From contig JAEDOC010000062.1 in assembly GCA_016302185.1 (NCBI GenBank), positions 1 to 11,557 of the forward strand: a DNA stretch of 11,557 nucleotides, given 5' to 3'. A model generated the notes under the pieces. The model saw nothing but the letters and a program-made list of their open reading frames with translations. It made no database searches and was not told the origin of the DNA. This document shows, one piece after another, positions 1-7,659 of the stretch. Both the position numbers and the translations under genes were made by a program. This stretch comes from Clostridium sp. GTDB lineage: Bacteria; Bacillota; Clostridia; Lachnospirales; Lachnospiraceae. Each line of letters begins with the position of its first letter. Within the stretch, counting starts at the first letter, position 1.

Positions 1-728
1 CCGCCGGAACGGGCGTACTGCACCGGGTTCTTCCAGACATGGATTCGGCTCAGCTGGTAATCCTTCAGCAGATGGATGTTGACCAGGAAATCGCCGATGT
101 AGGGAGCTGCCAAAAGCACCGCCACCAGGAAACCGATACAGGCAAAAAACGGCCATTTGATCTTGCAGGCCACAAACAGCATCACAAAGACGATGCCGCA
201 GATAATGATACCGGAGCTTAAATTGTTGGCTGTTACCAGCAGAGCCAGCGGCAGAGCCAGTGCAATCAGCACCAGAACCGCTCTTCTCTGATTAATCTTC
301 ACGCCCAGCTTCGCAATCAGCACAGCCATAATCAGAATCAGGGAGATCTTTACCAGCTCTGTGGGCTGGAACTGAACCGGCCCCAAACGGAGCCAGCGTT
401 TCTTTCCGTGGGAGGACACACCCAGCGGAGTGGCCATGGTAAGGATCAGCGTCACATAAGACAGCAGATATCCCAGGGTGGCAAACCTGGCAAACCAGTG
501 GTAATCAATCTTCGAAACCACATACATCGCTAAAAAGCTGCAGGCCGCGATCACTCCCTGACGTATCATGAAATAGGCCGGATTGCCATAATCCAGCTGC
601 GCTTTATAGGAACTGGCACTGTAAATCATGATCAGCCCGAACAGTGTCAAAAAGATAATGGTAAACAACAGGCTGTAATCATAAAAGCGATGCGGCTTTT
701 TTTTCTTCTTTTTTTCCGTCTCCGGCAT
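1..728 (-). CDS. ftsW: FtsW, lipid II polymerase of the SEDS family (C-terminus beyond the left edge)
   Basis: The first 242 codons of a polytopic membrane protein are visible; the rest lies past the left edge. The start is the ATG at 728-726, preceded by AAGGAG with good spacing. A short cytoplasmic tail with six consecutive lysines (residues 6-11) is followed by repeated hydrophobic segments. Around residues 105-130 is the SEDS-family signature region: GKKRWLRLGP, then FQPTELVK (the usual form is QPSELxK). SEDS proteins polymerise glycan strands from lipid II and work with a class B PBP; two such PBPs lie upstream in this operon. Position directly after murD matches ftsW in Gram-negative dcw clusters and spoVE in Bacillus. 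FtsW and SpoVE cannot be separated from the N-terminal part alone, so the division role is inferred from context. Confidence 0.92.
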   Translation of the reverse strand, partial: MPETEKKKKKKPHRFYDYSLLFTIIFLTLFGLIMIYSASSYKAQLDYGNPAYFMIRQGVIAACSFLAMYVVSKIDYHWFARFATLGYLLSYVTLILTMATPLGVSSHGKKRWLRLGPVQFQPTELVKISLILIMAVLIAKLGVKINQRRAVLVLIALALPLALLVTANNLSSGIIICGIVFVMLFVACKIKWPFFACIGFLVAVLLAAPYIGDFLVNIHLLKDYQLSRIHVWKNPVQYARSG

Positions 729-767
729 ATGATCCCGCTCCTTACCTTATATTTTCTACTGTTCTCC

Positions 768-823
768 CAGCTGTTTTATCGCTTCTTACAGCTGCTTTAC
801 AGATTCTTACAGCTGCTTTACAG
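768..823 (-). repeat. 21-bp tandem repeat spanning the murD stop codon
   Basis: Two 20-base identical copies (783-802 and 804-823) repeat with a 21-bp period. A third, degenerate copy (CAGCTGTTTTA at 768-778) keeps the same phase. The copy nearest murD contains its TAA stop (818-820). Because the unit is seven codons and each copy carries the same stop, gain or loss of copies would not change MurD. The units contain the palindrome CAGCTG. No function is evident; it lengthens the murD-ftsW spacer to 89 bp. Confidence 0.85.
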
Positions 824-2164
824 GTTCCGCACGTACTCTTTAAACTTCTCGCCCCGTTCCTCATAATTTTTGAACTGCCCCCAACTTGCGCAAGCCGGAG
901 AAAGAAGCACATTATCGCCTGGATTCGCGTAGGAAGCACATACCTGAACTGCCTCCAGCAGATCCTCCGCATACATGATATCCGTAAAGCCATGACGTTT
1001 TGCACACTCGGCGATCTTATCCCTTGTCTGGCCAATCAGCACCAGATAGCGCACCTTACCGTCGAAACTCTCAATCCACTCATCAAACTCGGAATGCTTG
1101 TCATAACCGCCTGCAATCAGCAGGGTCGGACCCGGCATCGCCTTGATTCCCTGAATCGCAGCATCAGGATTGGTTCCCTTGGAATCGTTATAATATTTGA
1201 CGCCGAACCGCTCTGTTACAAACTCAATCCGGTGTTCTACCGCCTTGAACTCCTTGATTACCTTCTGAATCTTCTCCAGCGGAACTCCCATGTTCATGGC
1301 AATAGCAACGGCGGTCATCACATTCTCATGGTTGTGGCGTCCCAGCAAATTCAGCTCATTGACATCCACGATCTCCGTGACCTTTTTGCCGTCATTATAA
1401 ACAATCTTTTCATCCTTCAGATAATAGCCCTTCTTCAGCTCCTGACGGCTGGAGAAATAAACAACATTGATCTTTAAGGTCTCACCAAATTCGCGAAGCA
1501 CCGGATCATCATAATTGAGAACGCAGGTATCGCCCTCTTTCTGATTCTTGGTGATTCTCTCCTTGGTCTCAATATAGCACTCCATGGTTTTATGGCGATC
1601 CAGATGATCCGGAGTGATATTGGTAATGGCACTGACATTCGGACGGAAATCCATGATCGTCTCCAGCATAAAGCTGGAAACCTCTGCTACGGTTACACTG
1701 TCCTCGGTGGTATCCAGCGCATGTAAGGAGAAGGGCTCTCCGATGTTGCCTACCACATAGACATCCTCGTACTGAGCCTTCATAATCTCGCCTGTCAGCG
1801 CTGTGGTCGTCGTCTTTCCGTTGGTCCCGGTGATGGCAACCAGCTTACCCTTGGCACAGTGGTATGCCAGCTGCATTTCGCCCCAGATGGGAACTCCGGC
1901 ATCATCCAGTACTGCCACGAAGGGAGCTTCCAGAGAGATACCCGGGCTGATGATCGCCAGCTCCACGCCCAGCAGTTCCGTGCGCTTTAATTCGCCCAGA
2001 ACCAGCGTAAGCTTCGCGTCCTCCTCAAAATTTTTCTTGATTTTTTCCGGATCCAGTTTATCATTTCCATCGTACAGAACCACTTCTCCGCCCTTGGCCA
2101 GAAGAAGCTTTGCGGCGGCAATGCCGCTGATACCGGTTCCTGCTACTAATACTTTCTGACTCAT
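818..2164 (-). CDS. murD: UDP-N-acetylmuramoyl-L-alanine--D-glutamate ligase (MurD)
   Basis: Cytoplasmic ATP-dependent ligase that adds D-glutamate to UDP-MurNAc-L-Ala in peptidoglycan precursor synthesis. With the chosen start it has 448 residues, normal for MurD. Visible motifs are an N-terminal Rossmann-like GTGISG (9-14), the ATP-binding GTNGKTTT (113-120), NITPDHLDRH (182-191), HRIE (311-314), DSKGTNPDA (327-335) and the C-terminal SPACASWGQF (422-431; many homologues have D where this has G). An open frame continues upstream into mraY, and an ATG at 2170 is possible. The ATG at 2164 is preferred because it sits 7 nt from a perfect AGGAGG and gives the family-typical N-terminus. The gene starts 11 bp after mraY, so the two are presumably coupled. 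Confidence 0.97.
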   Translation of the reverse strand: MSQKVLVAGTGISGIAAAKLLLAKGGEVVLYDGNDKLDPEKIKKNFEEDAKLTLVLGELKRTELLGVELAIISPGISLEAPFVAVLDDAGVPIWGEMQLAYHCAKGKLVAITGTNGKTTTTALTGEIMKAQYEDVYVVGNIGEPFSLHALDTTEDSVTVAEVSSFMLETIMDFRPNVSAITNITPDHLDRHKTMECYIETKERITKNQKEGDTCVLNYDDPVLREFGETLKINVVYFSSRQELKKGYYLKDEKIVYNDGKKVTEIVDVNELNLLGRHNHENVMTAVAIAMNMGVPLEKIQKVIKEFKAVEHRIEFVTERFGVKYYNDSKGTNPDAAIQGIKAMPGPTLLIAGGYDKHSEFDEWIESFDGKVRYLVLIGQTRDKIAECAKRHGFTDIMYAEDLLEAVQVCASYANPGDNVLLSPACASWGQFKNYEERGEKFKEYVRNL

Positions 2165-2171
2165 GTCCATT

Positions 2172-2177
2172 CCTCCT
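2172..2177 (-). promoter_or_regulatory. Shine-Dalgarno AGGAGG that fixes the murD start
   Basis: A perfect AGGAGG whose first two bases overlap the mraY TAG stop (2178-2176). It is 7 nt from the ATG at 2164 but only 1 nt from the alternative ATG at 2170, which decides the murD start. The overlap with the mraY stop suggests translational coupling. Confidence 0.85.
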
Positions 2178-3132
2178 ATAATCCTAAGTATGCTACCAGG
2201 CAAAGGATTGCCGTCACAATCGAGAATACTGCCACAACTCTGGTCTCTGACCAGCCGCAGAGTTCAAAATGATGATGAATCGGGGCCATCTTAAAAATTC
2301 GTTTTCCACCCGTCTTCTTAAAATAGGTGACCTGAATAATAACCGAGAGCACCTCCACCAGATAGATCAGACCGACCACCGCAATATACAGCGGCATCTG
2401 CATCATAAAGGCACTGGAAGCCACAAAACCGCCCAGAGCCAGAGATCCCGTATCTCCCATGAATACCCGCGCCGGATATACATTAAATAAGAGAAAGCCC
2501 AGAAGGCTGCCTACTACCGCACCGGTGATGGGACTGATTCCGCTGTTCTCCCCGATCGCGACAATCGTAAAGAAAGTAGCCACCAGAATCGTTACACTGG
2601 TACAAAGGCCATCCAGTCCATCCGTAAAGTTCACTCCGTTATCCGTCCCCAGGGTAATAAAAAACAGGGCCGCAACAAAAAGCCAAGTCGGCATCGTAAG
2701 CATGCCACCAAAGAAAGGAATCCGCATACCGGTTCCAATCTCCGGAGAGGTTATAATATAGTATGCAAAAATACCGGTAATGATAAACTGGCCTATCAGT
2801 TTCTGCTTCGGATTGAGTCCCTCCGACCGCTTCATCACAATCTTGATATAATCATCCAGAAAACCGATGATTCCGAATCCCACGGTCACAAACAGAATCG
2901 GAATAATCCTCGGGTAATCTCTGATGTACAGAAGCGATGTAATGATAATGCTGGAGAGAATCACAAGACCGCCCATGGTGGGCGTTCCCTGTTTTTTTAA
3001 ATGGGCCTGCGGTCCGTCTTCCCGGACCTGCTGGCCAAATTTCAGCTTGTGAAGAAACGGTATCACAATCGGACAGAGGATCGCACTGATCACAAATGAT
3101 GTGATAACCGCCAGAATTGTTTCATTAATCAT
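2176..3132 (-). CDS. mraY: Phospho-N-acetylmuramoyl-pentapeptide transferase (MraY)
   Basis: Integral membrane enzyme that transfers phospho-MurNAc-pentapeptide to undecaprenyl phosphate, making lipid I. The 318-residue length is typical of Firmicutes MraY. The protein is a chain of hydrophobic helices with the family's cytoplasmic motifs: the TPTMGG loop (50-55), Asp pair in LDDYIK (92-97), NFTDGLDGL (168-176), MGDTGS (225-230) and the APIHHHFE histidine loop (283-290). The ATG at 3132 is preceded by GAGGTG at about 6 nt. It follows the second PBP after 112 bp, a gap that contains a sigma-A-like promoter, and runs into murD. In B. subtilis murE lies immediately before mraY; it is absent here. 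Confidence 0.97.
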   Translation of the reverse strand: MINETILAVITSFVISAILCPIVIPFLHKLKFGQQVREDGPQAHLKKQGTPTMGGLVILSSIIITSLLYIRDYPRIIPILFVTVGFGIIGFLDDYIKIVMKRSEGLNPKQKLIGQFIITGIFAYYIITSPEIGTGMRIPFFGGMLTMPTWLFVAALFFITLGTDNGVNFTDGLDGLCTSVTILVATFFTIVAIGENSGISPITGAVVGSLLGFLLFNVYPARVFMGDTGSLALGGFVASSAFMMQMPLYIAVVGLIYLVEVLSVIIQVTYFKKTGGKRIFKMAPIHHHFELCGWSETRVVAVFSIVTAILCLVAYLGL

Positions 3133-3210
3133 GTCACACCTCAGAATTCTTATGTAGTTGCGTCATCCGGGAAACCGCCTGATCTCACCGGTAGAACTGC
3201 ACACGCCAAT

Positions 3211-3239
3211 AGTATACGTCTTTTCCCCCGAATAATCAA
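3211..3239 (-). promoter_or_regulatory. Predicted sigma-A promoter for mraY-murD-ftsW
   Basis: On the minus strand, TTGATT (3239-3234, 4/6 to TTGACA) is followed after exactly 17 bp by TATACT (3216-3211, 5/6 to TATAAT). Transcription would start near 3204, giving about a 70-nt leader before the mraY ATG. It lies just past the PBP stop codon, in the only large gap of the operon before murD, so it could supply precursor genes independently of the upstream division genes. The elements are seen; activity is inferred. Confidence 0.55.
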
Positions 3240-3244
3240 CCACT

Positions 3245-5002
3245 TTATCCATGGGGTGCCGCTTCCCCGGATTCCTCTGCTGCTTCTCCGGGAATCCCCA
3301 GATAAGGGAGCATGATTTCAAACAAACTGCCGATGACCGGCGCAGCAATCGTTCCCCCATAGTAAATTCCCTCCGGTTCATCAATGGTAATCAGGGCAAT
3401 TACCTGCGGATCATTCGCCGGTGCGAAGCCGAGAAAGGAAGAAATGTATTTCTTCAGACTCCTGGGAAGCTTTTCCGAGGTGGCGGTTTTGCCGCCGATG
3501 CGAAAGCCTTCCACCTTCGCATTTCTTCCGCTCCCCTCCGCCACCACCTGTTCCAGAATATACCGCATGGTACCGCTGGTTTCCTTTGACAAAATCCGCT
3601 TTCCTTCTCCATATTCGAGTACCCGAACCGAACCTGTAGACGGATCCTCAACCCGCACTCCCAGATGGGGCGTGACCCGGACGCCTCCGTTCACAATGGA
3701 GGCTGCAGTAGTTATCAGCTGCAGCGGTGTGATCTGAAAGGACTGGCCAAAAGAAACCGTCGCCAGCTCCACCGGTCCCATATTCTCCTTCTTATGCATG
3801 ATTGTGGACGCCTCACCCGGAAGATCGATGCCGGTTTTCCCCAGAAGACCGAACTTGGCAAAATATTCATAATACTGATCCACTCCAAGCCTCTGTCCTA
3901 CATCAATCAGCACCGGGTTGCAGGAATTCATCATCCCCTGAAGAAAAGTTTCTCCGCCGTGACCGCCTACCTTATGGCATCGGATCTTCCGATCCTCCAC
4001 AATACGGAAACCGGGACAACTGAAGTGATCGGTAAGCGACACTACTCCCGCCTCCAGTCCCGCCGCCGCAGTAATAATTTTAAAGGTTGATCCCGGTTCA
4101 TACGTATCATTGATGCATTTATTCCTCCACATCCGATTCAGCAGATCCTGACCGGAGGAAGTATTGTCTCCCTGTATCCCCGGAATCAGTGTAAAGGGAT
4201 CATTCAAATCAAACTCCGGCACATTAACCATGGCCAGAATCTCTCCGTTTTTCGGATTCATCACCAGAATGGAGACACTGTTGGCCTGCTTTTTCTCCAT
4301 GACCTGATAGGCCGCCTGTTCTGCATACTTCTGGATATTCACATCCAGACTGGTCACCAGGTCCCGTCCGGCCACCGGCTCGATCCGATCCTCCGCCGCA
4401 TTCTCAATCTCCACTCCGGCTGCATCGGACAAGGTTAGAATCGTTCCGTCCTGCCCTTTTAAATAAGCTTCGTACTGAACCTCCAGTCCGATAATTCCCT
4501 GATTGTCTCCGCCGGTAAAGCCAAGCACCCTGGAAGCCAGGCTGCCAAAAGGATAATATCTCTTATAGTCCTCATCCACCTTCACACCGGAGAGCTTCCG
4601 TTTCCGTATCCGATCCCCATCCGCCTTATCTACGTTAGTTTTGATAATCTCACGGGCAGAATACTTCTCAACCTTCTTTCGGATCTCTTCTTCCGAAAGA
4701 TCCAGTTCCCCGGACAATGCCGCAATCACCTCTTCCGGATCCGTGATCTGGTTATGAACCACGGAGATCGTGCAGACTGTCCGGTTATCCGCAATTACCA
4801 CACCGTTCCGATCCAATATTCGTCCCCGGGCTGCCTTAATACTTCGTTCCCGCTGATGAAGATCCTCCGCCATCTCGCTGTAATATTCCGCTGAAACGAT
4901 CATGAGGAAGAACAGTCTTCCGGAAAGACCTGCCAGCGCAAGGCACAGTACAATACTTACGAAGACCACTCTTCCTCTATGGTGCGTCTGATTACGGTTC
5001 AT
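3245..5002 (-). CDS. Class B penicillin-binding protein at the SpoVD position, with KTA instead of KTG
   Basis: Predicted D,D-transpeptidase, 585 residues, anchored by one N-terminal membrane helix (about 11-37) with the rest outside. The RGRILDRNG pedestal motif is at 59-67. The catalytic SxxK is S305-T-F-K308 within EPGSTFK, and the SxN motif is S360-C-N362. The third motif, normally KTG, reads K505-T-A507 in the context GGKTATSEK. No PASTA domain follows, unlike B. subtilis SpoVD. The start ATG at 5002 has GGAG 6 nt upstream. The gene follows another class B PBP after 48 bp, mirroring the B. subtilis order pbpB-spoVD, so a SpoVD-like role is plausible but unproven. No gene symbol is given because FtsI, PBP2B and SpoVD cannot be told apart here. 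Confidence 0.93.
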   Translation of the reverse strand: MNRNQTHHRGRVVFVSIVLCLALAGLSGRLFFLMIVSAEYYSEMAEDLHQRERSIKAARGRILDRNGVVIADNRTVCTISVVHNQITDPEEVIAALSGELDLSEEEIRKKVEKYSAREIIKTNVDKADGDRIRKRKLSGVKVDEDYKRYYPFGSLASRVLGFTGGDNQGIIGLEVQYEAYLKGQDGTILTLSDAAGVEIENAAEDRIEPVAGRDLVTSLDVNIQKYAEQAAYQVMEKKQANSVSILVMNPKNGEILAMVNVPEFDLNDPFTLIPGIQGDNTSSGQDLLNRMWRNKCINDTYEPGSTFKIITAAAGLEAGVVSLTDHFSCPGFRIVEDRKIRCHKVGGHGGETFLQGMMNSCNPVLIDVGQRLGVDQYYEYFAKFGLLGKTGIDLPGEASTIMHKKENMGPVELATVSFGQSFQITPLQLITTAASIVNGGVRVTPHLGVRVEDPSTGSVRVLEYGEGKRILSKETSGTMRYILEQVVAEGSGRNAKVEGFRIGGKTATSEKLPRSLKKYISSFLGFAPANDPQVIALITIDEPEGIYYGGTIAAPVIGSLFEIMLPYLGIPGEAAEESGEAAPHG

Positions 5003-5050
5003 ACTGCACTCCGCCGCTTTGTTGGTACAGTATATTAGAAATCCTGAAAT

Positions 5051-7189
5051 TTATTCTGCTGCCGGACCGGCTGCTGCTGTCGTCTCCGGAGCCGTATCCT
5101 GCGCCGGACCGGAAACCGGCTGGGAATTCTCCGGCCGGGTATCAGGATAATCATAGCTTTCCTCTCCGGAATCAATAAATTCATCATCGTAGGAGGCCCA
5201 GGTCTCCTCCGGCGTGCCTGCTGTCTCTGCGCCCGTCTCGCCTTCTCCCGGAGTCTCCTCTCCGTTCTGGCCGCTTATGATACCTTCCTGCTGTCCGGCC
5301 AGCTGCTCATCCTCTTCGGTGCCTGTCTCTCCCGTCGGAAATACATTGAGATAAGGAAGAACCTCTCCCATAATCTTACTGAAAATCTCACTGGCAAACC
5401 TGGAATGGGCCTGCTCTTCTCCCGGAAGATGAGGAGTATCCAGAACCACATACACCAGTACCTCCGGATCATACGCCGGAGCAAATCCGATGAAAGAAAC
5501 CAGATAGTTTTTCGCAGCTCTCGGCTGCTTCTGCGCGGTTCCGGTCTTGCCTCCCACCTCATAACCGGCAACGGCTGCGGCACCCGCAGTTCCACCGTCT
5601 CCGGACACTGTCTGATACAATGCATTTTTGATGAAATTCGATGTATTCTCCGATACTGTCTCTCTGACCAGCCTCAGATCCTTCTTCTGAACCACAGAGC
5701 CCTGGTCATTGAGCACCTGCTTTACCACATGAGGCTCATAATAGGAACCTCCATTGATCAAAGAACAATACGCTGCCGCCATCTGAATCATGGTACAGTT
5801 ATAATTCTGGCCGAACGAATTGGTTGCCAGGGAAGTGACATCCATATTCTCCGCCCGATAGATCAGTCCCGCTGCATCTGCTTCTCCGGGAAGATCAATT
5901 CCCGTCCTGCTTCCAAAACCGAAAATGCTCTGATATTTAGAAAAAGTATCCTTTCCTTCCATCTGAGCAATCCGCATCATCACCACGTTACAGGACTTCA
6001 TCAGGCCCTGGGTTACGGTAACCGGACCGTGACCACGGCGCGCAACACAGCGGATAGGCCAGCCGCCCACCTCCATCACTCCTCCGCACTCAAAGCTTTC
6101 ATTTCCGCTTATGACACCCTCTTCCATGGCTCCCGCCACCGTAAAAGCTTTCTGCGGAGATCCGGGCTCATACGTATCGTTGACACAGAAATTTCTCCAC
6201 ATCTGGTACCAGGCATCTGCCTTCGTGCTGTCATCCATGGCCTCCAGCTCTTCCGGAGTATAGTATGCGCTTAAATTATAGGGATCATTCAGATTAAACC
6301 GGGTACTGGTATCCATCGCCAGAACCTCACCGGAATTCGGATCCATCACGATCACAGCTGCTACATCGCTTCCGGTCCCTGCCTGCCATTCGTCAATGTA
6401 TTTCTGACAGATCTTCTGAATATTGACATCGATGGTCAATTCCAATGTCTGCCCGTTCTTGGCCGGTTTGACCGTTCGTTCCAGGTTGGCATCACTGTTT
6501 AAATAACCGTATTCACGACCGTTCGTCCCAGTAAGCACATCGTTATAATACTGCTCCACACCGCCGGAGCCCCGCCCATCCTTCAGCGCAAACCCGACGA
6601 CATTGCAGGCCAGCTCATTATACGGATAAACCCGACGGTACTCCTCCTCAAACCAGATGCCGGTAATCCGCTGTTTTCCTCCCTCTTCCACCGGAAGGGC
6701 GCGGTATTCCTTATTCTTTTCCTGCTGATAATTCTCGAATTTCTCCTTCTCCTCTGCCGAAAGCTGTTTGGCATATACCACGTAATAACTATCCTTCCGG
6801 TCTGTGATCAGACTGCGAAGTTCTCCGGTATCATATCCGAAACAGGTATTCAGTGCCTCCAGCGTTGCATCCAGATATTCATAATTCTCATCCGGATCCA
6901 TAATCTGCTTCGGATCGATGATCAGATTATACACCTTCTCACTCAGAGCCAGATATGTTCCATTGCGATCCACAATATTGCCCCGCTTATAGGGAATGGT
7001 CCGGCTTTCATAATCCTGATGGCTCAGTACAATCTGGTTATAGTCTTCACCTTTATTTTTTACAATATTATATAATACCAATACCAAGGCAAACAAAGCC
7101 AGCAGAATTACCAGAACGGTAATCGCCAGCTTTTCCTGCATATATTTCCGAAAGGGTTGTCTGCCATTAGTGCTTTGGGAGGTCCTCAT
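5051..7189 (-). CDS. Class B penicillin-binding protein (FtsI/PBP2B position) with acidic C-terminal tail
   Basis: Predicted septal D,D-transpeptidase, 712 residues. A short basic cytoplasmic tail precedes one membrane helix (about 21-43), then KRGNIVDRNG (68-77), the dimerisation/pedestal region and a transpeptidase domain. The active-site SxxK is S344-P-Q-K347 in EPGSPQK (proline and glutamine are unusual here), SxN is S399-C-N401, and KTG is the canonical K548-T-G550 in GGKTGTAQK. After about residue 618 comes a roughly 95-residue tail rich in E, G, T and P, probably disordered and extracytoplasmic; there is no PASTA domain. The start at 7189 overlaps ftsL by 23 bp and lacks a strong SD, suggesting coupling; an in-frame ATG at 7141 would remove residues 1-16. 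Position after ftsL matches pbpB of B. subtilis, so partnership with FtsL and FtsW is likely. Confidence 0.93.
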   Translation of the reverse strand: MRTSQSTNGRQPFRKYMQEKLAITVLVILLALFALVLVLYNIVKNKGEDYNQIVLSHQDYESRTIPYKRGNIVDRNGTYLALSEKVYNLIIDPKQIMDPDENYEYLDATLEALNTCFGYDTGELRSLITDRKDSYYVVYAKQLSAEEKEKFENYQQEKNKEYRALPVEEGGKQRITGIWFEEEYRRVYPYNELACNVVGFALKDGRGSGGVEQYYNDVLTGTNGREYGYLNSDANLERTVKPAKNGQTLELTIDVNIQKICQKYIDEWQAGTGSDVAAVIVMDPNSGEVLAMDTSTRFNLNDPYNLSAYYTPEELEAMDDSTKADAWYQMWRNFCVNDTYEPGSPQKAFTVAGAMEEGVISGNESFECGGVMEVGGWPIRCVARRGHGPVTVTQGLMKSCNVVMMRIAQMEGKDTFSKYQSIFGFGSRTGIDLPGEADAAGLIYRAENMDVTSLATNSFGQNYNCTMIQMAAAYCSLINGGSYYEPHVVKQVLNDQGSVVQKKDLRLVRETVSENTSNFIKNALYQTVSGDGGTAGAAAVAGYEVGGKTGTAQKQPRAAKNYLVSFIGFAPAYDPEVLVYVVLDTPHLPGEEQAHSRFASEIFSKIMGEVLPYLNVFPTGETGTEEDEQLAGQQEGIISGQNGEETPGEGETGAETAGTPEETWASYDDEFIDSGEESYDYPDTRPENSQPVSGPAQDTAPETTAAAGPAAE

Positions 7190-7643
7190 ACTGTCTTACA
7201 TACTCACTTTCCGTCTTATTATACAAAAGAATCTGATCCTTATTGGCATATACCATGCCAAGCTCTTCTGTAGCTACCTGATATACATGATCTAGGTCAA
7301 CGTAAGTATCTATTCTGGTCTGAAGCGCATCATTCTCCGACTTTAAATGCTCCAATGTCAGTTCCAGTTCCTCAATATGATTCATTCTGGCTGTAATGGA
7401 AGCCTGTACATGTAAATAATTTACACATAAAAACAGTGTGGCAACCGCAGCGATCGTAAGAGCAATCACATAAGGTCCATCCATATAGAGCGCCTTTTCC
7501 TGATTTCTTCTTACTCTGTGACTCTGCCGGTATTCACTGCGGGCATCCCGATGCGGTCGTATCTCCTGATGATATCTATCCTGTCTGACCGTATTGCCGT
7601 CCACATAGGCAGCCGGTGAAACTCCTTTTTTTCTGACAGCCAT
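7167..7643 (-). CDS. ftsL: FtsL-like septum formation protein
   Basis: A 158-residue bitopic membrane protein with the FtsL layout: a basic cytoplasmic tail (1-55, many R and K), one membrane helix (about 57-76), then an extracytoplasmic segment (about 80-127) with the heptad-like leucine pattern of a coiled coil (HIEELELTLEHLKSEND). FtsL proteins pair with FtsB/DivIC and activate the septal FtsW-PBP complex. Sequence conservation in this family is low, so the call rests mainly on architecture and on position between rsmH and the first PBP, the usual ftsL slot. The ATG at 7643 has a GGGGG run about 10 nt upstream. The 3' end overlaps the downstream PBP by 23 bp. The tail is longer than in B. 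subtilis FtsL (117 aa in total). Confidence 0.85.
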   Translation of the reverse strand: MAVRKKGVSPAAYVDGNTVRQDRYHQEIRPHRDARSEYRQSHRVRRNQEKALYMDGPYVIALTIAAVATLFLCVNYLHVQASITARMNHIEELELTLEHLKSENDALQTRIDTYVDLDHVYQVATEELGMVYANKDQILLYNKTESEYVRQYEDLPKH

Positions 7644-7659
7644 ACTTCATGGTCCCCCT

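Noticed and set aside
742..1035. A minus-strand frame overlapping the murD end with repeated CKAAVR peptides.
   Set aside because: The peptide repeats are only the 21-bp DNA repeat read in another frame; the rest is murD out of frame.
3163..3252. A 29-codon minus-strand reading frame (starting MDKVVDYSGEK) that overlaps the stop of the 585-aa PBP.
   Set aside because: It has no convincing SD, no recognisable motif, and coincides with a predicted promoter. It is more likely promoter and leader sequence than a gene.
5405..6274. A 289-codon plus-strand open frame antisense to the 712-aa PBP.
   Set aside because: It lies wholly inside a well-supported gene, has no domain pattern or SD, and is the usual antisense shadow of a long coding region.
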